The translations under genes were made by a program, and so were the position numbers. From assembly GCA_001695595.3 (NCBI GenBank), contig MBPM02000056.1, positions 372,001 to 436,000 on the forward strand: 64,000 bases of DNA, in the 5' to 3' direction. This stretch comes from Plasmopara viticola. Its lineage: Eukaryota > Oomycota > Peronosporomycetes > Peronosporales > Peronosporaceae. Positions 10,795 through 21,272 of the stretch are shown piece after piece (within the stretch, counting starts at the first letter, position 1; every line of letters starts with the position of its first letter). The notes beneath the pieces were generated by a model. The model saw only the letters and a program-made list of their open reading frames with translations. It did no database searches and had not been told where the DNA came from.

Positions 10795-11520
10795 CACTAG
10801 AATCAATATTTATATACTATTCGTGACGAGCAATTACCGCTCATCGTCAAAACAATAGCTGCAAGATCACGTGTCCAACTTCTTCTACCACGACGACATT
10901 ACGATCACGCTCCCTGATGGTACATATATAGCACGCGACATCGACAACTACCTTCGATATCATTCTATTCAGAACAATTTGTAACAATTAGATAACACGA
11001 CTGAGCAATACAACTATTTCATCCCATGCTTTGAGAATCTTTCTAGCAATGCAATTCAATTCACGATGCAGCCCGAAACTGCTTATAGCATTTTTCCAAA
11101 TATGCCGGCAACTGCTTATACACCTCAGCTTAAAGTTGTAACTGCTGCATTTTCTCAAAAATTTATGCCTTTTCATCCGCTACTTATCCCGCGGCTTTAA
11201 CAGCTACCGTTTATGCAGTCAATAGTAAGTTCTTAGATAGACCCAACAGCCGCTGTCATGTTCACTCGCTTAAATCTTTACAATCCAATCGCGAACTATA
11301 ATCAAGTAAAACATACCTTCACGACTGGTGGGGTTGAGCATAAAGGATTAAACACGATGTCACAAGGGCTGGACCTTGCAAACTGTCCCATGCAAGGTAC
11401 TTTTAAAGAACTAATGTTATCATTTCTCGATCAAAATGTGATCTCGATAAGCACGTTATTAATTGCATACATACTCGATAACCTCCTTAAAAATCTTTCG
11501 ATCGATGATTTCCGTTAGCA
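10795..11520 (+). pseudogene. Minor-capsid-like structural protein (V3 copy, best preserved)
   Basis: Open fragments in order are: ITITLPDGTYIARDIDNYL (10,900-10,956), a stretch from 10,985 with NAIQFTMQPETAYSIFPNM and TPQLKVVTAAFSQKF, and a final open stretch from 11,258 with FTRLNLYNPIANYNQV, TFTTGG and LSFLDQN. From memory of the family, predicted structural proteins in Polinton-like viruses share this layout: I-P-D-G-x-Y start, Y-A-I-Q, T-P-Q, a strand about N-N-P-x-x-N-P/Y, then F-x-D-Q-N. Stops at 10,984 and 11,200 and a frameshift separate the pieces. The function as minor capsid or spike is inferred. Confidence 0.5.
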
Positions 11521-11539
11521 CGGTGCTCACTTTTTCGGA

Positions 11540-12010
11540 TGTCGTTCGTTTATACAAATCGATTAATAATGTAATTAGAAAAGTCACGACAGAGTAAGAC
11601 TTTGACCAAGAATCACACATTGACTATTTGCTCGAATCCTTTTTGGAATCTCAAATTAACTTTGAGAAGTGTAAATCATTAGCCAGCTTATCTTACGTCC
11701 TCGGGTGAACTACTGTAAAGTCTGAGCCTGCGTCTACTTTTACTCTATGACTAAGTCATAAAATATTGTCACTTTGCTTGTCTCGGAGTCGTATTTTTCA
11801 TTGCTGGAACTTGGCTCGCTTCAATGACCTGAAAGCTATTAATAGTATCCTTAAGATAATCGTAGAATTTCTCGGTAGTCTTTGTATATATGACGATTTT
11901 TGTGCAGCTTTTGCTCAGGTGAGAAATTCTTAGAGAGCGGTCCTTTATTTCCCTGCAATAACTAAGAGAGGCCACGCAGGTGTGAAGTTTCAAAATGTTT
12001 GTTTTTGAGG
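11540..12010 (+). pseudogene. Small viral ORF and spacer (V3 copy)
   Basis: Short coding-like words follow the minor-capsid gene: MSFVYTNRLIM, KTLTKNHTLTICSN and, further on, IYDDFCAAFAQV. The same words occur in V1 (reverse, 204-1) and V4 (32,790-32,570; TYDDLCEAFAQE). I do not recognise a domain. An open minus-strand stretch at 11,993-11,769 has no counterpart in V4 and is likely spurious. Confidence 0.25.
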
Positions 12011-12059
12011 AACCGCTTCAGCTTCGATTTGGGAATAGACTCGTAAATAGATTGCATCT

Positions 12060-13245
12060 TATGCTATAGTGACCAACCCTCAACAATAACTTCCCCGGTA
12101 TTCAATAGCTCTTATTTCACAGCCGCAAGTGATTATTCATCACCAACCTTAGGCGATCAACGCTTGTTAAGAGTGGGTGGAGTTGGCAAGGATTTAATAC
12201 TAATCGTGATTGGCAATCGTGATGCCGGTTCTCTTGGCATCGGTGGCGCTGCGACAGACCATTCTACTGTAACCGGCATCGCATCCGAAGTGTTGAACCT
12301 TCTAAGACAATGGCATCTGATAATTTAGTTGTTGGAATACTGTATTTGGGTACTTCAGGCTCAGATACTTTATGAATATACCGCGGAACTGCAAATCGTG
12401 AAACTATGAACATTGTCGAGTGTTTGATACCAATGCATTGGTCATTGCATTGTTAATGACATTAATAACAAGTAGCAAACCGTATCCGTTTCTGTAATAA
12501 ATACCAACCAATAATCTGTATTCATTTGTAGGCGTATCAGATACAAGCGCTGATTTAATCTCTATCAATTGGAACGATGAACCATCTGGAGGTCGCACAG
12601 CCACACAAGAGCGGATATCCACATGCATACACCCTTGCTAATTCAGCAAATGCTTTCTGTATCAATTCTGCTCGACGGTCACCTACACCATCAAGTGGCT
12701 GTCCTTACCTTTTTTTAAACACTCTTAATAAATGTTGTTCAACACCAATGCGGCATTCTTTATATCAAAGGATCTAATGCACTAAACGACGATCTTCTAG
12801 CTACAATATGTGGATCGTAATGAAATCGTCTAACGCATCGTCTATTGGATCGGATTATAAATGAACCATACAACAAATGCAACCTCCACTAATATGCGTA
12901 GTTTGAGTTTGCAAATGGCAACGATTTGGCTTTGATGACCACAAATACACGTAGGCTTCCAGTAGATGTTGCTGGTAGAGTCTTATCGGATTGGATCGCC
13001 ATTGGCCGCTTTGCACACCTCTGGATCAGACTGGTTAACGGTTGATGTTGGTAGATCATCAAATTGTTATCAACACAATGGATAAAGAAACATTTAAAGC
13101 GATCTTCGATTACGCCCAGACAGTGTTACGGTCTCTGCGAAAATCTTGTCTTCTATTTCATGTGCGCAATCCATATACACAAATTCTAAAAGGCGACAAG
13201 AGGAAAACACAACACCAATTCAATCACCTTGGAATTTTATGATCA
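12060..13245 (+). pseudogene. Penton-like structural protein candidate (V3 copy)
   Basis: Pieces in several frames match the V4 gene at 32,551-31,430. Here one reads WVELAR, GSLGIGGAATD, then HAYTLANSANAFCINSARR (12,620-12,680) and, near 13,050, DHQIVINTMDKETFKAI. The alternation of short beta-strand-like segments and the position among capsid genes suggest a single-jelly-roll penton, but no diagnostic motif was seen. A short insertion near 12,190 distinguishes this copy from V4. Confidence 0.3.
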
Positions 13246-13389
13246 GTTAAAACCAGTCAATTACAACTGGAAGGGAGAGACTAAAGCAAAACGTGGACTG
13301 ATTGTGCAGGATAAAATATAAGTGTATGGAGAAAAGTCCAGCGTCATGCTAAATGGAAACATAAGGGAAAAAGGCGACAATAATCGGGA

Positions 13390-14440
13390 AGAATCTCAAA
13401 ATATTCTTAACTGCTTTCAACTTGGCGCGCCAAATGCTGCTTTCATACAACTCCAAATAAAGAAAAAGAGAGAAATCACTTGAGCAACGTTCAGTTCAAA
13501 AAAAATCCTACACCAGCCTTTCATTTCAGCTTTATGCTGATTCATAGCATCTCGTATCATTGTATGCTTTTTTTGGCGGTCAAGGATCATTGTCCCCGTA
13601 AAAGCTTTCTTCTTGCGTTTATCGACAGCTTCGCCAAGTCTATGTCGAATACTGTCGTATTTGTTTGGTGCAAACTGACTTTTGTAGCTGTTGATTTCGT
13701 CATTATACATCGTTTTTCCAGGCTGAGGGCCGCCAGTCTCCTTTCTTCTATAGTTTCTCCGTCATCACTGCTCTCCTCATCTTTTGTTTTTAAAATAGTT
13801 GTCAACTAAGCGAGGGCTCTGTGGCAGCTCGCTTAGCAGCTTTGTTTAGTACTCAGTGGGAGATCTATTTGAGGAGGTTACAATTTATTTTTGTTTCAGA
13901 TGATCTACTGATTCTTTTATGACTACGTCACCAAACTTACTAGCCATTTCTTGACGTTGTCTATTTATATCATATCTTTTAAACTCTCTCCACTTGCTTT
14001 AGAAAATGGTCATCCATTACCACCAGCAAAGTCTGTATACCATTGACGTATTTGACAGCCTTTTCGGTATTGTTATTCACTGTAGATTGTCGGTATTAGC
14101 TTCTGTGTCAGTCGAAGTTGAAGCGTGTGTATGCTTCTTTTTATTTTCATATTGATGAATTCAGGAGGCCTTTCTGGACCTTTCAGTGACATCTATGTTG
14201 ACCACAGTCGTGCTCACAATTCTTTGCCATCACTTGCTGAAACATATTCACAAGCGAATTAGTGCTTGCATCGTCATATGTTCGTGTTTAATTAGAGCCT
14301 TCAGCTTCCTGCCTTAAACAAAATCACTTTTTGCTATTACATTGTGATAGCGATCGTAAACGTTTTGACTGGTCTGTTTATTTAAAAAAAGCCACTCATT
14401 ATTAAATTCAGATAGCTTGTTTATGCTGAAGATGATTTAA
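13390..14440 (-). pseudogene. Unknown charged viral protein A (V3 copy)
   Basis: Two overlapping open stretches (13,805-13,587 and 13,710-13,417) carry EERRLAALSLEKRC, DIDLAKLSINARRKLL and RDAMNQHKAEMKG, ending in ELNVAQ. V4 30,179-31,165 has the same order in forward orientation (EERRLAALS-like words, GLAKLSKNARAK, MKG then LNVA). The protein is Lys/Arg/Glu-rich and directly follows the capsid gene, with which it shares strand. No domain was recognised. Confidence 0.35.
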
Positions 14441-14489
14441 AAAAATGTTGTGATTACAATTACGTTCTTGGCGTTGAAAAAAAGAAGTT

Positions 14490-16095
14490 GTTAAGTTTTC
14501 CAGCATTGGACCTTGCCATACAGTACCCATAGCCGTATCCATTATTGCAACAACTTTGCGCCATACGTGGTATTAGATCTTGAGAGCGTGAATGCAGTTG
14601 GAAGTACCAGACACGATAATACTGTTTCTAGCACCATCTTTACTTGGAAGACGACGAGCAATATCACAGCAACAAATCGATACAGCGATCCTCATTGACA
14701 CCGAGATAGCAAACCAGCCGAGGTAGCATCATCAAGGCCACCATTCCAGCCAGACTTTGCCGTCTCTTGTAAGTATCACTTAAAACCGAAACTGACAAGG
14801 TTTTACATATAGAAACGTCACCTACTATGACTTGAGAATTTGTGAATACAGCATATGGACCAATCGCTGCAGGTACCGTCTAGAATAACTTCGGAGCGGA
14901 AAGATCGATTCCGACACAGTGACGCCTGTGGTTGGATTGGTAATGATAGGTTGAATGATCAAACGCTTTGGATTGAAAATGCCATTACTGACAGTCCGAG
15001 TGGGAGCAATAGTGAATATTCTCTTATTTCTCTCGAAATAGGGAACGGTTTTCTTTAGCAAGTGCATGATCGGCGCCTGGGTGAGGCGAGTTTGTTGGAA
15101 TCAGAAGATTCAAAAATGAATGCGATGGAAGGATGCCAGTTCAAGACGATGGAGTACCATTGCCATCGGCTGTAATTGTTAGCGTGACCGCTGGTGCAGG
15201 AAGCTCAGGGCCATCAGCCAAAACCGTGGTGGTTACACCACTGCTTCATTTCCACAGAAGTGGGCAAGTGTTTCCGAAGTTGATACCTTTGCTCAAAGTA
15301 GCAAAAGTAGAAGGAGCCACAACGCCGGCAGTGCCAGTAACTAAAGTAGTAGATGGACTGTCGTAATTGAGGTAAATGGAGCCGCGCGTATTCTTGTGCA
15401 TTGGGCATTTCTTTTAGTAGTCGCAGATATCGCGCAACTTAATGCAGACCGGATAATGCGCGATGCGAAATGCCGGGCCAAACTAGCAGGAGACTCATAG
15501 ACTTGACGTTTCGATAAGGCCTGAAGATTTGCGCCCATAACTACGCATGTAGATTTGTCTTTTAGTGGTCAAGAGCGGTGCAGAGCGATCGTTCAGCAGC
15601 TCCTCGGTTTGAGTTGGTATTAGCCAATCGGAAAATACCCACGCTACTATTAGCTGTCATAAACGACGAAGCAGCCCAATTAACAAGCAATTGTGCTGCT
15701 CCGCTTGACCCTTTACTCGTTGGAGTGGGATATGCATCCATTACAAAGTTGCAAGTTGGCACATGCTTGACAAGCGTGTTGGATCGATTCAGTCAGGGCC
15801 TTAGATATTTTATTCACAATATTATGTTAACTGATTGGTTTTGACAGCAGTTTCGTCGATAACAACTTGACCGTGCGCCGGCTTTTAATACCGATTGGTC
15901 AATAGTATAGGCTGTTGTCGAAGCGATTGGACCGGACGCGCAATTGTGGATTAAAAGCTTGATTGGAAGCTCGATAACGGCTTATTCTTAACTTACAAAA
16001 GCGACTTGTGAAGAGATAGTTGGACGACTAATTTGGAGTGCCCAACAGACTGACCAGTGCTGCTACTTGCATCTGGATCATAAGGCATCGTCGCC
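14490..16095 (-). pseudogene. Major capsid protein, second and longer segment (V3)
   Basis: This covers nearly the whole capsid gene, broken into frames. Readable parts are GSSGAAQLLVNWAASSFMTA near 15,680, PAVTLTITADGNG near 15,160, TVSNGIFNPKRLIIQPI near 14,980, and a C-terminal stretch matching V4 up to 14,500. The V-S-N-x-I-x-x-x-K-R-L-I-I-x-P strand is typical of the double-jelly-roll capsid proteins of Polinton-like viruses. The right end joins CRN sequence abruptly at about 16,095. A second N-terminal segment of the same gene lies at 18,666-19,677, so part of the gene has been duplicated around the CRN block. Confidence 0.5.
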
Positions 16096-16930
16096 CCTGA
16101 AGCTAAACCATATTGTCGTTACCGTCCTACATCCAAGCGTCATTAGATACCAGTTGCCGCTCGAATGGCCGAGATAGAGAGTGAGCTTGTCGCCGAAAAC
16201 CCATACTGCGCTTCCTTCGTGATCAATTTTTCTCAAGATTCGAATCATTTTCTGGTTGCCAATCTTAACGGCAATGACGCGTTGCTCAAGACACCCGCGC
16301 AGAACAGCACCACCGTGATTCTTTATGATCGGAAGCTCGACATTTAGTCTCGAATTTTTTCCACTGAGCTCAGCAACACTGATACTCTCTCAAAACCGAC
16401 AATGATATTGACGTATTTATACCATTAATCTGAGAGTTTTTATATCAAGAGGATCCTTTCTCGTGGTGTCCCTTTAAAACTAGACATTCTTAGTGAGAGT
16501 CTACTCTGCTTTGTTGATCAAATGCATTTTAGACATCTTGGACAACGAGCCACCCGGATGACACAACAATAGCATACCCGATTTAATAGTAAAACACGCT
16601 AAACACTCCTCCACCTCAACGCCAAAACGTCAGACGGGCATGATCGGCGTGTATGCCCCCTATATTGACCAGCTAATAGAGAAACTGCAAGAGTTGATGT
16701 CGGGATGGAAGAGGCATCCGCAAATAACTGAAAACGGTTGCAATCTGTTTGAGAAAAAAATATAATGCACGTTGAAATTATTATTATAATAATTATTATT
16801 TTATAGGTCCGATATTCTCCATCCATTGTGCGTAAGCTAGCGGACGAAAAAAATTTCGCCACATCATCCGCTTTGCCTTTGCATAAGAACATCGAGAATA
16901 TCCTTAGACACGCTGAGAGTATGGACGGTT
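16096..16930 (-). pseudogene. Crinkler fragment inside the viral capsid gene
   Basis: The stretch 16,340-16,100 on the minus strand matches the CRN N-termini at 17,750, 23,310 and 26,622 (DGNDN near its end) but its ATG has become ACG and frames are broken. From 16,892 to 16,600 an open stretch (CKGKADDVAKFF) matches 22,440 and 25,725. An ATT/AAT-rich run near 16,780 interrupts it. The junction with capsid DNA is at about 16,095. This is the most decayed CRN copy. Confidence 0.45.
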
Positions 16931-16934
16931 GAGA

Positions 16935-17750
16935 TCCATTTGAATGATTATGACACGCACTACGAAGACTCGAAATGGCCTTCTCATGCAGATTGCTATC
17001 ATCTTTAGCGATTTGTGGATGCTTTCTTCCATCGCGACATCAACTCTTGCAGTTCCTCTGTCAGCTGGCTGATAGCGGGGGCACGTCCGACATTCAACTC
17101 ACATTTTTCTTTGTCAATGAACTTTCTATACAAATAAGAGCGGTAGTAAAGACGACCACGTCGGTGGAATCGAAAATGTATGACACGACTGGAAGCCACC
17201 GCGCAGCTGCTGATCTGGACAAGTCAGAAAACACATGCCTTGGTGATAGTCCATTTGCAATAACTCCGATACGATAAACATGCCTTCTACATATTCAACG
17301 CATTTCTCGCTGCGAGATTCCTCCCACCGTCTGACAAAGGAGGATGCATACTTGCAACCTCAATGCTGGCACAATTCTTCACACGCACACTAACAAGCAC
17401 GTCAAACACAATTTTGTAGGGATAAATTTTGCCTCTCACGCCGAAGTAATGCTCCAAGGACCACGTTAATTTCTGTTTAATGATAGCTTATTCGATAAAT
17501 CCTTCTTTTCAATGACCTCTAGAATCGACGCCCCCTGAACCTAAACCAAATTGTCATTACCGTCCTGCATCCAAGCGCCATTCCGGTTGCCGTTCGACTG
17601 GGCGAGATAGAGAGTGAGCTTGTCCGCCGGAAACCCAAACTGCGCTTACTCTATGATCAAATTCTTCAAGATTCGAAATACTTGCTGGTTGCCAATTTTA
17701 ACGGTGATGACGCGTTCCTCACCAACAACCGCGCAGATTCGCACCACCAT
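16935..17750 (-). pseudogene. Crinkler N-terminal and middle region (copy 2)
   Basis: The ATG at 17,750 begins MVVRICAVVGEERVIT, followed by a stop, then ADKLTLYLAQSNGN, the LFLAK-equivalent. Further down an open stretch (17,199-17,005) holds VIHFRFHRRGRLYYRSYLYR and ISQLTEELQELMSRWKK. It matches 22,535-22,740 and 25,860-26,060. There is no nuclease C-terminus attached: the gene runs into the fragment above. Stops and frameshifts mark it as a pseudogene. Confidence 0.55.
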
Positions 17751-18665
17751 GATTCTTCACGATCGAAAGCTCGGAATACAATTCTTTTCAACTTGGTGCC
17801 CCTCTAATATTTTATGTGTCTACGAAGAAACTACTCTGCTTTATCGCTCGAATGCATTCAAGACACCTTAGACAACCAACCGCTCCGATGACATAGCAAC
17901 AGATCATCCCATATAAGAGTAAAATACACTAGACATACAAATCAACAACTTCTGAACATCATATCAGTATATACCGATCAAAACTAACATAGGAGTATGA
18001 CATCTTCACTGATTCCGATAACTGATAATAAATAATCAATAAATTAGTAAGAAGCACCAACCAATCCACCTATGAGAATATAGAATAATCCAGAATTAAA
18101 GCGATCAATATATGACAAATAAAAAGTGAATACCGCAAATAACACTTAGTTAATGTACATCTCGACAGTGTTGTTAGACAGTCAAATTGTACTGGTCTTG
18201 GTGAAAAAGCATCAGACCTGGACGGACCTGGATACATAAGGCTTAACAATTACAGAGACTAAGGGTCTTCTCGTGGTACTTCTGTATTTTTTGTCTCAAT
18301 GACTCTACGAAAAAGATACTCGCATGCCCAGAGTACAATCCATTTGAGACGATTTAAAACGCTACTAGAGAATGGGTCGAAACGCTCCGTCGACCAAGCA
18401 GATAGAACACAAGGAAAAGAACAAAAACTAGATGGTCCGGTCAGAGAATGGATCGTAATTGTCAAATCCTTTTTTAAAAAAACGTCAATTTTGAGGTCTG
18501 AAGAAAAAAAGTCAATCTCGGTCTTTGTTACTATGGGAAACGCAGCATATGAAAAAATGGGCAAAAAATTCAAGATCTGAAACGCGGAGGTACCAATAAT
18601 TTGAAGCGGTTTTCACACGGCGACTGAATGACAACCTATTACGGCAACTCTATGAAGAACCACCA
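17751..18665. repeat. CRN upstream block, duplicated at about 23,311-24,310
   Basis: This stretch is the 5' flank of the CRN copy plus several hundred bases of AT-rich DNA. It recurs at 23,311-24,310 with many substitutions. A plus-strand open stretch (18,299-18,580) has a counterpart at 23,922-24,146, with shared words such as NPF/KSF-type ends, but I cannot tell if it is coding. The right edge, at NPSTGH in the capsid reading frame, is where capsid DNA resumes. Confidence 0.45.
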
Positions 18666-19677
18666 ACTTGTGCCCGGTGCTTGGATTAGGCAAATATGTC
18701 GGAACAAGAAGACGCGAGATAAAATGCGATAGAAGCATGGCAATTCTAGTGGATGGAGTACCATCGACATAGGCAGCAAATGTAGGCGTGACCGCAGATG
18801 GAGGAAGTGCAAGGCCACCATCCAAAGCCGTAGTGATTAAATCGCTGCTCAAATTCCACACAATTGGGCAATTGTAGTAGTAAATAAGCTGTTGTATTGG
18901 TCATTTTATAAACTTGTCACAGATATCACGCAGATTAGTTGAGGCCAGATAATGCGCGAAGAGGAATGCCAATCCAGAAGAAACAGCACCAGTGGGATCC
19001 AAATAGACTTGAGATCTCGATACAGCATGAAGGATTTTGCTGCTTCCTTAACGTCGAATGCAAGTTGTGAGTTTCAATGGTCAAGAGAGGTGAAGTATGA
19101 TCATTTAGCACCTCTCCGGTTTGAAGCCGATTCAATAATACCCACGCTACCTATAGCAGTCATAAACGACGAAGTGACCAAGCTGTCAAGCGATTGCGCT
19201 GCTCCGCCTGACCCTTGAATCGTTGATTATTCATCCAATACAAAATTGCAAGTTGGCCTATGCTTGACACGCGTGTTGAAATCCGTTTCAGTCAGAGTCT
19301 AAAAGTTGTATTCACATTTGCATGGACCTGGTTCGTTCGAACTATAGTTCCGTCGACAACAACTTAAACACTATTAATGAAATGCCGCGCTCCAGCCTTG
19401 AGTACCAATTGATCATTTGTACAGGCTTCAGTCGAAGTGATGAACCGGACTCGACATTTAAATTTTGAGGCTTGATTGGAAACTCGATAATAGCTACTTC
19501 CATTTCACAAAGGGGTCTTGCGGAGAAATGGTTAAGTAATATAAATTGGATTTGCTCGTCATCCTGACCAGTGTTGCTGGTTAAATCTCGAATCTTAGTC
19601 CATTTTGGGAACAGCGTCTCAGCTAGAGCTAGTTTGACGGAGTATTTGAAAGCAGATATATCGGATGCAGAAGACAT
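18666..19677 (-). pseudogene. Major capsid protein, N-terminal segment (V3)
   Basis: The ATG at 19,677 begins MSSASDISAFKYSVKLALAE, matching the V4 start MSSAANFSTSKHSVKSAPAE at 28,394. The frame stays open for about 110 codons (LTSNTGQDDEQIQF, MEVAIIEFPIKPQ, INWYSRLE), then shifts, with GGAAQSLDSLVTSSFMTA and SAVTPTFAAYVDGTPSTR further on. The segment ends at the CRN block. It diverges from the protease gene at 19,736, with about 60 bp between the two starts, as in V4. Confidence 0.55.
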
Positions 19678-19735
19678 AGTTTGTGCGATTATTTTGATGT
19701 TGATTATATTATACTTGCAGAAAATATAAAGCACC

Positions 19736-20335
19736 ATGAGCGAAACAAAAATTATTGATATGTCGAATACGACGGATGATCAACTCACGAAATTGGCCAA
19801 TTCTCTTGGTGTAAAAAATCATCGAATTGATTTCAAACAGAATTTAGACAACAGCAAACAATATTGCATAATCAATTATGAGCATTTTCCTGATCGACGG
19901 CCAACACTTGATGGCAGTCTCAAACAGAGAGAAGGATTACTTCGATTTCCTAGGATTACAGAGACCTCGTGCTATTTCAAATGATCATTTTTACCTTAAA
20001 ATCAAAGGTTTAAACATTGTAGATAGTATAGTGTTCTGTGGCTCTATTCTGCAAAACAATCAATCAGATAAGTTCTTTAAGCATTTCAACAATCAACCTC
20101 CTCGATATATACACAGCAATGGATGATGAATATATTGATACAAACGAGTCAGAACCAATTCGCATTGATGAGTACTACTTCTCGTTGCCAGCTCCTTAAC
20201 TGAAGGCAGTGGTCAAATTTACGTCACAGCCTACCCGGGATGATTTTAATTGCACCATTTTTAAAAAGTTCTCCAGCCAAGGTGTATTTGGTGAAGATAC
20301 CTTGTCTTGCGCAGTTGCGTGCTAAGTATTAGTAG
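19736..20335 (+). pseudogene. Adenain-like maturation cysteine protease (V3 copy)
   Basis: The ATG at 19,736 gives DDQLTKLANSLGVKNHRIDF, then YCIIN (the usual C-G-I-V-N position). A frameshift near 19,880 leads to GQHLMAVSNREKDYFDFLGL, which fits the G-x-H-W-V-x-x-x ... Y-F-D-S-F-G block with the catalytic His, and SIVFCGSIL, which fits the Q-x-x-x-S-x-x-C-G-x block with the catalytic Cys. The C-terminal part (SEPIRIDEYYFSLPAP) matches V4. This family processes capsid precursors in adenoviruses, Polintons and virophages. The frameshift and a later stop inactivate it. Confidence 0.55.
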
Positions 20336-20351
20336 GATCATAATTTGTCTA

Positions 20352-20945
20352 TAATGTCACACTTTGGAGCGCTCCAGAGGAAATCACATTATCGGATTTT
20401 CGTTCGAGTGTATCTGTCGGTGTCGATTTGGATAGTCACCACTGAGTCACCACTATGGTGACATATCAGCGTAGTTTAATTTGGTGTCTATTCATCCTAT
20501 AAGTCTTTGTAAAAAAATCTCTGAGTTCATTACGCCTGGAGCAAGCATTAATTGCACGTTGTGAATAGCCTTTTCGGCATGCACTTCAGGTATCAAGGGC
20601 GTAGACCTGTCCTTGAGCGTGGAAAGGCGGGATTATTGAGCATAGCTTGTCGTGAACAGAGGTTGCTGTATAGCATGGAAGGTCTGATGGACTATTAGCG
20701 AGGCTCTAAGAATTTGCGTACCTCACTGAGCAGCGCCACCTGAGTCTTCACTTTTTACCAATATCCAAAATCATATACTTATTAAAGGTCAAGTATGATG
20801 GAGACATAAATGTTATGATATTGACTAAAAAGAAGTGGGAGGAAGTTGCAAAAAGTGGTGACTCGGTGACCTATGTTGATCTCGTGTCTAAATTCACTGT
20901 TGTCGGCTAAAAGGTGGTGACTCATGATGACTCATTCGATTTTTA
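20352..20945. repeat. Viral terminal repeat at the right end of V3
   Basis: The inner edge TTGGAGCGCTCCAG is at 20,364-20,377. Next come ATAGTCACCACTGAGTCACC (near 20,440), then, after a stretch of about 215 bp not present in other copies (20,530-20,745), ACCTGAGTCTTCAC, AAAGTGGTGACTCGG and a final GTGACTCATGATGACTCATT. It faces outward, opposite to the repeat at 27,361, with the CRN nuclease genes in between. Confidence 0.65.
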
Positions 20946-21272
20946 ATGCCTTTAGTATCTCTTGGCCATTCATTTGTGAACTCCGATTTTATTTTAAGCT
21001 GGTTCCGCTTGGAAGTGGGTGATTCGTTCTCCAAGGTGTGTTTAATGCAATTGATCACTGAAGCTGAGCAGTCTGTTGTTTGGCACATCAAGTGTCAGAG
21101 GGACACCACGAGTTAGGCACCCTTCAGTTTAAAATTCGATAATCGAGTTGATGGTGGTGGGAACATTTCCGATGTTATCATCGCTTTTGGAAGAGTATCA
21201 AGTTTAGTGAGATCAATAGAATGTGGGGTAAGACAGGTCAATGCTAGTCTTTTCTCTGATGATGCCATCTAG
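20946..21272. other. Spacer between V3 and the CRN nuclease gene
   Basis: The right part (21,190-21,272) matches 24,505-24,596, which also follows a CRN nuclease gene, so it is shared 3' flank. A minus-strand reading of both contains LALTCLT-HSIDL words, also seen in altered form at 27,090-27,160. No other gene was seen. Confidence 0.35.

Larger units (their letters stand above)
8456..20945 (-). mobile_element. V3: long reverse copy of the endogenous Polinton-like virus
   Basis: Running right to left this copy has a terminal repeat (20,352-20,945), protease, capsid gene, unknown protein, penton-like protein, small ORF, minor-capsid-like protein, a second unknown and candidate recombinase. 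The left end stops at the position equal to V4 35,740, so the GIY-YIG and helicase end is absent. A CRN-bearing block of about 2.57 kb (16,096-18,665) lies in the capsid gene, and the capsid gene is partly duplicated on both sides of it. The gene set matches Polinton-like viruses and virophages; I saw no packaging ATPase or family B DNA polymerase. Confidence 0.65.
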
